A DNA stretch of 64,000 bases from Ciona savignyi (taxonomy: Eukaryota > Chordata > Ascidiacea > Phlebobranchia > Cionidae). This document shows positions 1 to 12,892 of the stretch, piece after piece. The stretch lies in the NCBI GenBank assembly GCA_000149265.1, contig CH003106.1, forward strand, positions 1,194,865-1,258,864. The letters run 5' to 3'. Every line of letters starts with the position of its first letter. The stretch's first letter is position 1. The notes beneath the pieces were generated by a model, which made no database searches, had not been told where the DNA came from, and saw nothing but the letters and a program-made list of their open reading frames with translations. The translations under genes were made by a program, and so were the position numbers.

Positions 1-3000
1 TGCTCATCAGATAACTCCTCGGCTTCAGACCGAAACGATTCATTTCCAACTTTGATAGACGATTCGGGACTATTTGGCCCTGACCTACAAACAGTGGACC
101 ACGCAGAGACGGACTGCTATTTAAACATAATTCCTGAAGGAAAGAGAACTCCTGATGAGAAAATATCTCCTGAGAAAAAAATAACTTCAGATGTAAAACA
201 GAACAATGAAAAGGATTTGGATGTGTCTGAGATGGGTCCTGTTGATAATCAAAGGAAGAGGAATTATGATGATGCAGAATTATTTGAGAAGACTGATAAG
301 AGCAATGCGTCTGAATCAAAGCAATTCAAACTGGCTGAATCGAGTGAAGAAGACAATTTAGAAGATGACTCTGCAGCAATTTGGTAAGTATTTGTGTAAA
401 AAGTATTGTGCATCATGCATTGCTATAATGAATAATTAAAGGCTTAAGAGGTTTTATTGCGAACGTTACATCACAATAAGTGTTGCTATGTGTGTTCGTC
501 ATAACAATATGTTTGTGGTTTACAAACGCTGTTTTTAACTCATGACTCATTTTTAGGAAAGGGGTTACAAAGTTTCCGGATAAAAAATGCATTTGCGCTA
601 TGATAAATCGCGATATTTACATTTGTTATCGTCGCTGAGTAGTATCGTTATTATCGCAATTATTAATATATCCTTGCTTCCCTAATTTAACCTTTTCGTA
701 ATGGGGAGGCAAGGGCTACACAGGTTTTTAAACGATTTTGTTTGGAATATGGCATGTTCTGTACACCTTTTGCAGCAGGGATTAGCTTTGTTTTACCAAT
801 CAGTGATGTCTGTTGTGAAGATCTTTCTTAATAATACTAATGAAATGTAGGATACGCAATGTTTGGATGAATGCGTAAGGTATTATATAACATGCATTAC
901 TTAGTTTGCCCTGGTGACACCACCAGGTTGCTGGAGTTCACAATGTGTTTATGGTGGAACTACAGTAAAAATACCAATCTTCTGTAAACTCAATTAAAAG
1001 TGCTGTGGTGTTGCTAAGATGCGGAATGCTATTACCACTTTCCATCCTATTTTATATCCTTAATGTACTGATTAACTGCAATAAAACAAATCCCCCTTTT
1101 TTGCTCTCCAAGCCAAGGTACATGGCAAAACATTCCCATTTATAATATCTATATTTTCTCCCTTAGTCAAAACAATGAAGAAGTTCAAAATACTTTGGAA
1201 GTCCCAACAGAAGATACGGAACTTTCAGAAGTATCTACTGTGACTGCCAAGGTATTTTAACTGATGATGCTGACTCAATTGGAACTTTTGCCAGTTGCAT
1301 GTTAAGCGGAGTCTAGTGTAGTATGGGTTAGGTATTATCCTGAATTACAGGGAAAACTAAATGGAGGGAAATCAGAAGGGTATTATGGTTAATTTTAAAC
1401 TTGAGGATGGTGTTAGTGTTAGTTCTGGTGTTTAAATTAGTGGTTAGGGCAGGGTTGGAATTAGTTTGCATAGTTTTAGTGAGCCGTTCCCCTTCTTTTA
1501 GTGTTGCCCCTGATTTGCTAATACCAACACAGACAAGTTCTTGAATGGGAAATTTCCTTTATCCAATGTTTGTTTGGTTGGACAGTTCTTACATGAGATA
1601 TATGATTTTGATAATATTTCAAATTACTGTTTGTCTCTCACTTTCAAATTTTATTCCTACGTATCACTATAATTATGTACATAGATATAAGCAAGACAAC
1701 AGTTTCAAATCAGCTACTTAAATTCCTAATTACACTCGAATCTGTTGTTTCATATTATCATATAGTTCTCCTAATGCAGTGCTTCTCAAATGGTGCGCCG
1801 CGGCTCACTGGTGCGCCACAGGGGTTAGCTAGGTGCGCCACACTTGCATTTCGTAAATTTACGACAAAGTGTGCATAGATCAAAAACTACTAAATGGTTA
1901 GTGTCTAGTTCGTTCTTTTGCATTGTAACGTTAGTTCTACATAGGGATGCACAAACTAGAATATCGAATCTTCCGGATTCGAATCCTATGGGATTCGAAT
2001 CCAAATATTACGTTTATTTCGAATATTTGGATTCGAAATAATATACATTGCACATTAAGAAACTATAATTGCATGGAGTTCCTTTTTATTTCCATTGTAC
2101 ATATTGCAACAGCGTTGATTACAACGGATATTATAAGCATGGGCGCCGACTTCCGCCGTTGCGCCGCAATGTCTGTTTTATAATAACGCAAAAAATTCCC
2201 TGAGCATTTAAATAATTATCACATTAAATCGTCTAACCGCAGCGCCGCTGTTCCAGCGGTGTTTATTGCTTTGATCGGCGGTTTGACCTAGGGTTACGTT
2301 GACCTAGATTCAATACAGGACCACTGACGACGCACTCCCGTTTTCCCCATGTTCTTCCCATTACTAAGTATTAGCTAGAGAGAACAGTAGGCTAACATCG
2401 GTTAACGGTTAACGGTTAACGGTTTTTTTCTTTGATCAGTTAACCGTTATAAGAATCTGGGTTCTTGCACAGCCCTCGCAGACACATAAATATTTGGTAT
2501 ATTCTTTCCGTATTGTTGACGCTGAGCAGCGTATAACCATGCAATATTTCAGCGGGGGAAGTAGTTAGATTAAACACTTAAACTCCTGGCTTAATCTTTT
2601 ACCTTTGTAAATCGTTAGTATCATAGTTCTATCCCAGTTAGTTCGAGGCATAGGGCCGATTGTGACGTCATAAAATTTCGCGCAACGGTAACATTTTACT
2701 GAAGTCGCCGCCTATGATTATAAGTATGTAATCACACTGGCCAAAGAGGTAGTCAGCTGAAGCAGGAATTTTTGACGATCTTGCCACTTTAACTGGAGTT
2801 TGCTTTTTAATATAGAATAGGATTCGATATTCTGGATTCGAAATAACTATTCTAGAATACCAAGATATTCTAGTTTGTGCATCCCTAGTTCTACATTAAC
2901 TTTCGAAAAGCAAGAGCGCTGAAGAAACAGTAATTTCGTTATGTGAAAAATTTAGTGATGAAATTATTTAAATTAATCTTTTATTTTTCCATATTTTTCC

Positions 3001-6000
3001 TAAATTGTTTGAGAATGTAGCATATTGTTTTAACTCTCTGTGCAAAGTGCGCCCGTTCGTTTCTTAATTGGTCTCCGGTGCGCCACGAGGTCAAAAAGAT
3101 CGAGAACCACTGTCCTAATGTATTGTAACGACTACTCGTTTTACCGTCATTTCCTAATTCCTATTAATAAGTTTTGTCTTTGATTGGTTATAAGCTAGTC
3201 TGAAAAAAAAATAAACTGACAAACGAAACTAGGGCCCAAATCAAATGTTGTTTTAAACACCACTTATGCTACTAGTGTATTTACTTAGCAAATATGGTTC
3301 AAGGTGTTGTTCAGTATACAAGCATTGCTTTCACGCTATTTCTATATATAGCATTAACATTAGAAATCATGTTTTGCAGGCTTCTTCCATGGATATAGAT
3401 GATTTCTTGGAAAAATACACAGACATAAAAATGGGCGACACGAAATTGGTATGAATGGTTTTTTGTTTTTATTTGTGTAATAAAAATTCAGTAAAGTTTA
3501 TCTGAAAATTTTTCCATTGACTAACCTTGAATTTGATATTTGTGGTCTACACAAAATTGTACACCACAAATAACATTAATTTTTTTAAGCGCACTAGGCA
3601 CTACGCAGAAAGTAAAAAAACGAACTAAAATCTAGGTGCACATCTTAATTTTTTATAATTGTTAATTTTACATTTTAGACTTTACTTCTCATAGGTTATC
3701 AACCATGCAAAAGTAAAAATTAATTTAAGACATGCAAAAGTGAAAAATAAATAATTAAATTTAACCTAGTTGCTTATTTCTTTAAAAGCCCTTGACTTCG
3801 CTATACATCCTTTGAATACCATTTTTTCTTTCTCTGTTATACCATACTTATTATCTAGTATACTCTTTGTTTAAAGGATATACACATTTCACTTGGTTAA
3901 TGGCATTGCAGGGCAAAAAATCCATAAAGTTTCAAGCGAGTAAATCCGACATGTGTATAATAAAAACGGTCGCAATGATAAGATTTGTTTTTATTACCCT
4001 ATACGCCAGTTGAATAGAAAACGGTTGCGGTAAAAATTAATTAGTTTTTTATTTGCCAGAGTAAATTCTTACTCGCGTGCATCACGCGAACGCTGATTTT
4101 TAGCCCGTGTATTGCATCTCATTATAATCTCAACCCAAACAGGCAAGTTTCGGCAGGGAGAGTGGAATAGCCCACGGACCAACAAAAAAGCCAGACACCA
4201 TCGGCGAGCTGGTATCCAGAATATTCATGCATGCCAAAAACCTTCCGATATATGCTGACTTCATTGAGTCTATTGAAAACAAAGTTAACAGGTAAATTCT
4301 AAACCTTTATAAAATATAATTACCTTATAGTGTCTTTTTTGTATACTGTATTTCATTACATCTTTACATTCATTACTTTTTGTTGATTTTTATTTCGGTG
4401 AACTGAACTGGTCAGAGCATTTTTTTGATCAGTTAACCATTATTATTATTAATTGTAATTTTATATATTAATTAACAGCGGTAATTGATTTAAACAATTC
4501 ATTATCCACATTAATTATTTTAGCAATATCATTTATCTGCACAGCAATTACAGTAATTCTTTAATAGCCTATATATAGAAGTATTTATGTTACCTAATAT
4601 ATAGAATATATGATGCCCAAGTAGGGCTGCGAAAAATTAACGGTTAACCACGGTTAACCGTTTTTATGGTTAACCAACACGTCAAATTTTAACCGTTTTT
4701 TAACAACTCTTTTTTTGAACTCTTTATCTGTTTGTTGGTTGGCAAAACGCACGCTTTCATGACATGAAATACCTGACTGACAACAATAAAAAAAAGAATT
4801 TGTGGCACAGAATTCTTAAAATCGCAACCTATATAACACACACGTTTATTTATATTTTGAAACGTTACTTTACCGCCCACATTTAATTGGGCGTAATTGC
4901 GTTTTACTAATCTTCAAATATACATAACTCCATTCACAAGTTGATTGTTTCATTATTAACGTAATATAAGCAACCATTCACACGTCAAATGTTTGATTGT
5001 CAACGTAATATACGCACCATTCACACGTCGATTGTTTGATTGTTAAAGTAATATAAGCAACCATTCAGACGCTGATTGTTTGATTTTTAACTCAATATTA
5101 CGTATTACAATCAAAGGTATACTATGTGTCTTAAGGTGACGTTTAAAAACTATAAAGTAACGCATAAATAAGACCCGATAATGCCGGTAATCACATGCGT
5201 TATTTCTTTGCTGTCCTTTACGGCTGCCTGAACTTTTTTTGCCAAAAACGATGCCGATTTGATGGTGGTTTAAAGAAAATCGGTTAACGGTTAACCGATT
5301 ATTTTTACATCAGTTAACCGTTTTGTAAATTAACCGGTAATTCGCAGCCCTATGCCCAACACTTCCCTTCGTTTAGCACTCATTTTAAAACCATTTTTTT
5401 GGACAGCTTACTCGCAGTTAAGCATACAATATTCCAATTAAACTGTAAAATATATATTGTTCTATTAGAACTCAGCAGCATATCCGATTAGGTGTGTTAA
5501 ACACAGACCAAACAGTCCATCGCATTAGTTTAATGATCACTATGTTAAATCTAGAGTTAATATATTTATCTTATAGCCTCAAGGAAGAATTGGAAAATCA
5601 AAAATCTTTCATTTGCCAAAACAACCCAGAGATAATGACAAAGATCCAATCGGCCCCTGAAAACGAAGTCTGGTTGTTAAAGGACAACCTCGAACACTTG
5701 GCTGAGTCAAGCAAACAATTAGCTCAAGTATGTGATAGTATACTCCTGTTTTCCGTATGCTTAGAAAGACAAAGACCCTTTTGGTTTTAAAACTAAGAAA
5801 AGTTCAATTAAAGATTCTTTATTATGAAATACAGAATGCTAGGTTAAGTTGCCATAATTAGGATGAAATAGTCAAATGTTTATTTCCAAAATAAGTTTTC
5901 AGGTGCGTTATAACACGATTACCTTGAGTTCACAGTCAGATTTAATCGAAAACGAAAACATTTTGCCTTTGCACAATAATACAACTGGCTGGTTTCGATC

Positions 6001-9000
6001 TTGCAACCTTTAGGTTGGTGGTAACCATACGAGCTGGCCAATGATTTGGTGATGATTATGCGATATCATAAATTAAAAAATAAACACCTGAAGTGTGTTT
6101 TTCCTGATGGTATAAAAATGCTATTCAGGTACACTAGTCATGTTCAAATTATTTTTAAAATAAATATAGTGTACACTATGCCACGATGTCAGGCATACAA
6201 TAAGGACAGCAGGGCTGCAGTTTGTTTTTTCATTACCCACAACTTAACACCAAGGGTGATGAAAAAAATATACATTTTGAGCCTATTGTCATTCATCATG
6301 CATAGTGGCAATGCATGAAGAGCATTAATTTTCCACATTAATTATATAATACCAAAAAAATATAAACGTCATTTTATTTTGTGCTTGTTGTCTTTTATCA
6401 GGCACAGTGGCAAAGTGTGAAGAGCATTAATTTTCCACAATAATTATATAATACCAAAAAAATAAAAACGTCATTTTATTTTGGGCTTGTTGTCTTTCAT
6501 CAGGCACAGTGGCAATGCGTGAAGAGCAAACTCTACAAAAGTCTTACAATGTCCATGAACATGACGATTGACAGTGACATTCAAACAATCGTCGACCAGG
6601 TTTTTCACTTTGGAAATCCACAAGAACTTTTATTAGCTGCCACACAACATCTGGAAGCCGGCAAGTTTTTTTATTTTATTAATTATCAATTTTCTTAAAT
6701 TTGAATCGATTATTAATTTTATGATTATACACAGGATATTTCTCCAATTTTTCCTTATTTACTAAGATATAACATGAATATCCTGTCCTTACAGGGCAGT
6801 ATCCAAAGAACACTTCTATCTGAATTTGTTTTTCTTTACAACACCTTCATTAGCACAGAATATAAGTTATCATCCCATTTAATCCCTCAACTTGAATATC
6901 GCTTCACTCACTGCAGAGAACCATAAACTCGAGTTGGAAACGAAAGAAATGGCTGAGAAAGGGGAACTCCCCTCAACTGAAACAACCAACCTTTTTATAC
7001 AGAATAGACGAAAAATTGAAAAACTTAAAGAACGTATGTGACTTGTAACATTTTGAATGTATGTACAGCGATTTTAAAAATTCATTAAGAGGGAAAATCT
7101 GTTTGTGTAAATTAATCATTTTAAAAGTGGTTTGTTTTAAAATCTTTAATAAAATAAAATATTACGTTACTTGTAGCATTATTACGTTTGTAATCCTCAA
7201 TGCATTCTTTACTGTTTTTATTGGAATATTTCCCTGTATGTTAAATTTTCCAGGTAAAGAAAGTAATGTTGAACTGAGAGAAAACATGAAAGATGTGAAA
7301 AGGAGTGGCGCGACAACGCAGATTCGTTGTGGAAAGCGGTTCATGAGCAAATTGACCTCAAGCAAAAGCGACTGGCAGTCGTAAAGAACCAAAAAACGCA
7401 ACGGGAAAAACTTGAATTTTTTAAGAGGTAGGATTTCTGAGTCCTTTGGACATTGAAACTGAATTATCCGAGATCGACTTATTCTGAAATTCTGTTTACT
7501 GTCTTGCATGAATTTTTTATTGGCGTCTTATCCAGTTTTTTTTCTGCATTTACCTCATTTTAAATTTTATTTGTTATTTGTTATTGTATTAAAAAACAAA
7601 ATTGAAAATATATACGATAAACTATTTTTATTGGTTTTTAATTTTAAGTTATAGGTCTACTATTCAAACTAACACAGTCATACACAATTCTAGCTTGGTC
7701 CCGTGGAGATTGGTTACAGATGAAAATAGTTTGAAAGAATTTAGTTTTCTACGAGGTACATTGTTATTGAGGGTCGACGTGTCAGATGATGGAAAGGTGG
7801 TGGGATATAAGTTAAAGCATCAACCATTTGGTGAGTGACATACAACAGTAAGTAGTGTGATATGAGAACTGTTATTAGAGATATATAGTTGTCCACTATT
7901 TATAATATTTTTTAGTTTCTTTAATTAATTTAAAAAAAAAAAAAAGAAACTTTAGTTTTTCTTAAATTAGTTATTTTAATTATTTTTTTGCCAAAAACTA
8001 GTTTGTTTTTTTCTTTTAGCCCTTAATAGAATGAGGTTTATTGGAATAAATTTTATGAGGGAATAAAAAACAAATCCTCATAATTGCATAAATTGTGAAA
8101 GTTTATTCGCAATACTCCCATAAACTTTCATATGCGATTGTATAATTTGATAGATTTTTGACCCTAAACGGTACATGAAAGAACAAGAATCCCAAAATCC
8201 CAAAAAATTGTTAATATAGTTGTGCAGATTAATTTAACTAAGTTCCAATACGATAGCTATGTTCAAGGTAAGTTTGCAATTTTCAAGCCTATCATAGCAC
8301 CTAGCTACCTATGGTATGACCATCTACAGTCCCTGAAGACTTAATTCTGTAAACACTTTTTCATTCTTTACTGTTTTTCTCAGGCAATTTTGCGCGCGCA
8401 GACATTGCAATTTTTACTTTCATCCGCGGGTTGATCCATGCTCGGTTCAGTGAGCAGAGATTCCTTGAGATTGCCCCATATACTTCCAGCATACCCAAGG
8501 TGAAGATGACTTGAGTCTTGGGATTGTTGCATTTTGCAATCTAAACTATACCTATGCGTAAAATCAACTGCTTTTTAAAGTTAGTGGGGGTCTTAGTAAA
8601 ATACATGACGGCGTTTACAAGTATCCACTTTCAGGTTACCTGAGCTACTAAAATATGTTATATAGGATGGGCGACAATTCACTGTGATTATGTCCAAATA
8701 TGCTACCAACTAGGGGGGGGAACTAAAAGGAGAAAAGGAGGGATTCTACACTCTTTCTTGCTTAAATCCCGCCACCAGTACCCATTCCTTGTCTTTTTTG
8801 TGGTAGAAACCATATACTTCATGTGAAACTGGATTTTTATGGACACCGTTATGTATAAAATTCATAAAATTTCTTTAAATTTTTAGTGACAGTGCTGAAA
8901 TGATAATATTATATATTTTACCCTTAGTTAAAACCTATTTTAATTGTTATGGATTCCATTTGAAGTTTATGAAAATCATTAAGTGAAAGTGCTAACGGTT

Positions 9001-10718
9001 GATACGTTTTGTCCCACGCTTAGGTTTTGCATCCCATTTCAAGGGAGACGGAGGCTGGAGAGACACTTTACTCCAACATCATCTCCATCATGTTGGATGT
9101 CGATCATTGTTCATTGGAAATCAATGACGGAATCATCCGAGTTGAGTTTGGTGGCACTTCTCCAAATTTGTGCAGGTGGGTGGGTTCCTACTTAGTTCTA
9201 GGACAGGGGCGTGCAACTGTTTAGCGTAATGGGCCACAACGTACAAGTATAGAGATACCGTAGGCCATACCATCGAACAACTCATAATTTTTTTATGACG
9301 GCTTTCTATTTTCGACAATTGCTTTAGTTATCTTAAAGCTCAGTTTTGTAACTAACTCAGTGTCCTTTTTGTAACCATGAAATACATCTTGCTGTTTGCT
9401 TAAAGACTTTTCAATTGCTGCATTTTACTGCTATGGTGCTTTGGCAAATCAGGCAAACTACATATTGATTGTGTTGCCCAATGTAGTATTTTTACACACC
9501 ATTCATTGTAGATGAACGTTTAGTAACGCCACCTTGAACTTCACAGCTGTCTTTTAATTGTTTAAATTAAATTTCTATTTCACAGTTTTTTGGTGGATTT
9601 TCACTTCCAGCATGACAAGAAAACAGAACTGCAGCCAATTAATGTTGCATTCGTTGAATCTCCTACAAATTTTGGTGATTTTAGGTAATTACTTAATTTT
9701 TTGAATGATAAATGTTAGCTCATTAATATCGTAATGGGTTGTTGAACAAAAGGTTGTCTGCAAGGACTTAGCAGACATTGCCTAAAAAGAGTGATATTCA
9801 TACCTGATCTACTTTGCTCTTAATATCCTCAGTTAAAAAAACGGTGTGTATCTAATCTTTTCCTCTAATAAGTCTGTAAAAGTAGTCACCACAAATTTCA
9901 GTTCTATTTTATGATTTTGATTGAGTTCATTCTTTAACTTTTCCACTAAATTGCAAAGCAAGTGACTGACAGGGCCAAAAATTTGTGCAATTAGCGCAAG
10001 TAACACTTGTGTGACAAACAACGTTCGAGTAAGAATTTACTCCTGCAAATAAAAAAACTAACTAACGTTTGTTTTTAAACTGGCTTATAGGGGAAGAAAA
10101 ATCATTGCGATTGTTTTTATTATACACATGGTGCGTTTGCTCCTGTTACTCGCATCAAAGATTTACTCGTGTTACTCGCGTGAGCTTCCACATACGTGTG
10201 AATTCTTACTCGCCCAAAATTTAATAGATTTTGGGCCCTTGACCGTGGAATTGTGATGTTTGGGTTGTTTAGTAATGATTGAGCTTTTGAGGAATTCTAC
10301 TCACAAAATCACAAATATAGGGAAAGAATACATAAGAACTAGCTTTAAAAAGTTGACCACTAGAAAAAACAGTAGTCCTAAAATAGTTTTCATTGCCACC
10401 CAGGTATAGATGCAAATTAATGTTAAATTCCTTTCTGAATTGTTTGTTTCGTGCAAATCATTTCGACCGTATAGTCTGGCGGTTAGGTGAGACACTTTTC
10501 AACCGAAATTTTGCATGTTCGAAACTGGTCATCTGTGTCCTTACCAAATTAAAGGAACGTTTGAATCATACACAACACAACACACTGCAATAGTTCTAAA
10601 CATAACTTCAATTTCACTTTCCAGTGCTGAAAGTATGGAGTCCATTTTAAAAAACGTTCCAAGAAATCTCGCCAGCCTGAAGAAAGCAATCATAGACATG
10701 ATCCAAACAGCAAGATGA
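1..10718 (+). CDS. KNL1: KNL1/Spc7-like outer kinetochore scaffold protein, 3' part (13 exons, 5' end outside window)
   Basis: Exons read as 1-383, 1167-1251, 3380-3448, 4143-4291, 5577-5727, 6504-6660, 6917-7033, 7254-7427, 7655-7830, 8384-8499, 9024-9175, 9586-9684 and 10625-10718 (TGA at 10716). Splice phases agree throughout except one break inside exon 7254-7427. About 640 residues are visible. The first exon is acidic and low-complexity, as in the disordered KNL1 N-terminal region. Next comes a short conserved block (MDIDDFLEKYTDI), then coiled-coil segments rich in K/E/Q (exons 5577-7427), then a globular C-terminus that resembles the KNL1 RWD region. The end, with 'ESMESILKNVP' followed by an amphipathic helix, matches my memory of vertebrate KNL1 C-termini. 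In known systems KNL1 joins Mis12 and Ndc80 to bind microtubules and recruits Bub1/BubR1. The intron after 6660 starts with GC (gcaagt). The MELT repeats would lie upstream of the window. Family call is from remembered alignment, not a search. Confidence 0.72.
1777..3112. mobile_element. Non-autonomous hAT element carrying a second nested hAT element
   Basis: The left end reads cagtgcttctcaaatgg and the right end cgagaaccactg, a hAT-type inverted terminus. A perfect 8-bp target duplication, tcctaatg, flanks it at 1769-1776 and 3113-3120. It lies in KNL1 intron 2. The ends are rich in gtgcgcca motifs. It holds no coding sequence. A shorter relative lies at 28420-28702. After removal of the nested element (1942-2887 plus one 8-bp duplication) about 382 bp remain, roughly 100 bp longer than the other copy. 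Confidence 0.9.
1942..2887. mobile_element. hAT-type element nested inside the 1777-3112 element
   Basis: The termini tagggatgcacaaactagaa and its inverted complement are nearly perfect over about 24 bp. The 8-bp target duplication gttctaca is exact at 1934-1941 and 2888-2895. The sister host copy at 28420-28702 has the uninterrupted site (near 28575), which proves the order of insertion. The interior has no long ORF. At 2398-2480 it holds a ggttaac-rich segment that resembles the right end of the element at 4622-5352, so this element is itself a mosaic. Confidence 0.88.
4622..5352. mobile_element. Non-autonomous hAT-type element in KNL1 intron 4
   Basis: The left end tagggctgcgaaaaattaac and the right end ttcgcagcccta are inverted repeats, each followed inward by ggttaac-type repeats. 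Flanks are tgcccaag (4614-4621) and tgcccaac (5353-5360), an 8-bp duplication with one mismatch. The interior has no convincing coding sequence and contains a 44-bp tandem repeat. Confidence 0.85.
4931..5100. repeat. About 44-bp tandem repeat, four units, inside the hAT element
   Basis: The anchor cattca recurs at 4931, 4975, 5018 and 5062, each followed by a gattgtttgatt-like segment and gtaatata. Subterminal tandem arrays of this kind are common in non-autonomous hAT elements. Confidence 0.75.
6287..6530. repeat. Triplicated intron-exon junction upstream of KNL1 exon 6504-6660
   Basis: The exon start agtggcaa occurs at 6304, 6406 and 6508, a 102-bp period that also repeats the intron tail. 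Copy 1 has lost its AG (atcatg). Copy 2 keeps a full acceptor (tttatcag before 6402), but an in-frame TAA follows after about 13 codons. Copy 3 opens the true exon. This is a tandem duplication of the 3' splice site together with the first bases of the exon. Confidence 0.85.
10462..10600 (+). repeat. tRNA-derived SINE, internally deleted (KNL1 last intron)
   Basis: It begins with the tRNA-like head (tagtctggcggttaggtg, then atgttcgaaactgg). It then jumps from 'tgtgtcctt' straight to the 'accaaattaaaggaacg' tail section, so the central core is missing. It ends near caatagttct. Confidence 0.7.
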
Positions 10719-10769
10719 ATTTCCTTCCATTGCCACTTATTAGTTCCATCAACATTATATTATTTGGAA

Positions 10770-11057
10770 CAGAGCTCCGCAGCCTTTTTTACTTGAGGCA
10801 CAATAAGAAACTTATACGATATACTCAATTTGACTGGACACAAAATTGAGTGTATGATGAAAGGTCTTCTAACAAGTTTTTTTTTGATATTATATTAGCG
10901 AAGTGTCAAAAATATATTATATTAGCGAAGTGAAAAAACTTAAATCCTTTTTATTTGGTAAAAACGGTGTTTTAAAAAATATTATTGTTTTTCCGCTGCA
11001 CAACCAGCAGTCTTACGGCACAGTATAATGCCAAGACACACTGGTTGCGGAGCACTG
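10770..11057. mobile_element. hAT-type MITE just after the KNL1 stop codon
   Basis: Left end cagagctccgcagcc and right end ggttgcggagcactg are inverted. Flanks atttggaa and atttaaaa match at 6 of 8 positions. It starts 52 bp after the KNL1 stop, so it may be part of the 3' UTR. It contains a direct repeat of attatattagcgaagtg (near 10890 and 10917). Confidence 0.75.
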
Positions 11058-11458
11058 ATTTAAAATGAACTTTTACTTCCCCATTTCTGTGTTATTGCTG
11101 CTTGTTGAAAAGAGATATATTTTATATAGTTCGACTCGTAAGAGTGACCAGATGGTGCATTTAATAGTAATACTGCTTTGTGTAGTGTAATACAACCGAA
11201 CATGATTCTAAAATGCCAACTTTTATTCTATTTTTTGTGTCCGTTTACCTCTCTGTGGAGGTCTTGTTCAATTAATTGTTGTTTGGACATGTTATATTGG
11301 TTAAATTTAAATACAATACTGACTATATTATTTGTTTGAAAAATAGGTTGGCAGTGCAATTTATAGTAAAAAGCTATTTACATTGTGAAGAACTCTTGTG
11401 TAGTGCACATGTGTCACTTTAATCCTATTGTGAGAATTTGTTTCTGTATCTGCAGTTA

Positions 11459-11678
11459 GGATATTCATGTTTCCACCGTGAATGGGAAAACCAAGGGGCT
11501 TAACACACAAGCAATATTCATGCCCACCGTCTTGTTACTGGAACTATTGCAGTGTGTTGTATATGATTCACATGTTTTCTTTAATAGTAGAACCCATTAC
11601 AATCATTTAACTAGGGAGCAGTTTCGAACCTCTCGCTATGAGACGACACACTAACCACCAGACTAATCGATGGGACAA
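11459..11678 (-). repeat. tRNA-derived SINE (minus orientation)
   Basis: Starts aggatattcatg and includes gtgaatgggaaaaccaag, ctattgcagtgtgttg and the tRNA-like head on the other strand ending near gatgggacaa. The core with the 'caaggacac' motif is missing. Confidence 0.75.
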
Positions 11679-12892
11679 GTTGGCCTCAGTACCATCCAGC
11701 AATTTAACACCAAGCGAGTGATGGCAGTGAATAATACCCAACATACATCATAGCCACTAGGTTGTTGATTTTTGACACGAGCAGATTTCGAACTTGGTTA
11801 TTATGTTTTAAAGAACAATTGTATAAACCTATAGAGCCCAATACGCGTTACAATATTGTGGGCCATACATAATATACTGGGATGTACTCTTACACCAAAC
11901 TACAGGGTGAAAAGGTCGTAAACTACCACTAAAAGTATGTTTAGCACCCCATTAATCCGCTGACTTAGTTTAGGGGTCAGGTCTTCTTTGCTCTTTTCCT
12001 CTAACAAGCAGTTACTCCAGTGCCCATCTTGTACAGTATTAACCACTGAATATGTTCTAAAGTGAATACTCGATATTTTCTGAATTTCTGAAGATATTTT
12101 TTCTGGATATTCCTTGATTTTATTTGTACGATTTAATAACAAAACCACACATGATTTTGGACACATCTTTATCATTTGGAAATCATTGTATTATCGTACG
12201 GACTTATATTATGCCACCATACGTTAGTAACAATCGCTGTTTGAAAGTAAAACAAACACAATTAAAGAACAACTATACGCAGGGCTCGGAGCAATGAAGG
12301 AGTTTTTACAACATTGCAATCAATTTGGTCACTCAAGTATCAGTCCAAGCCCTGCCAAGAAGCTTAACTTATGTCACTTCTACACTTGGCATAATAAAAA
12401 AGGCGTAACGAACAAATTGACAACGATATATAGAGACTGGCGCCAACAATTTCCAATGCAATTTCACTCACTACAAATCACAATATATAGTCATCCTAGC
12501 ATTTAAAATGCTTCTTAAAATCAACTAGGATAATCATTTTCGGTCCAAACAATTCTTTAATATGCTACAAAAATATTACTAACATGGGGTGGTAATGAAA
12601 CTAATAATACGGAGCGCTTTGGTTTATTAACTCTATTGTTAATTTAAATAAATGGCGGATTCTTTAAGTTTTTGTTTTTATCTAGCAAATCTGTATTTTT
12701 AACAGATGGTAGCTGACATATCGATTTGGTGGTAAACTTACTTCAAACTGTATTTTACATGATTAGGTTATTCTTTGGAAAATAATAAGCTAGCTTGTCC
12801 CTTAGCTGGCTATAACTGGGTCAGACTTTGTATTTTTGGTACCGTAGTCGCTTTTTTAGTAGTTGCTCCCAAGCTGGTATTACAGCAAGAAA
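11679..12892. other. Intergenic spacer between convergent KNL1 and PATL1; no gene seen
   Basis: AT-rich sequence with stops in all frames. The longest open stretches are short and have no coding character. It probably includes the PATL1 3' UTR; one tttatt (AATAAA on the minus strand) lies near 12622. Confidence 0.5.

Noticed and set aside
7162..7509. 115-codon minus-strand open frame across a KNL1 exon
   Set aside because: It overlaps the coiled-coil exon on the plus strand, whose phases fit the gene; no independent support.
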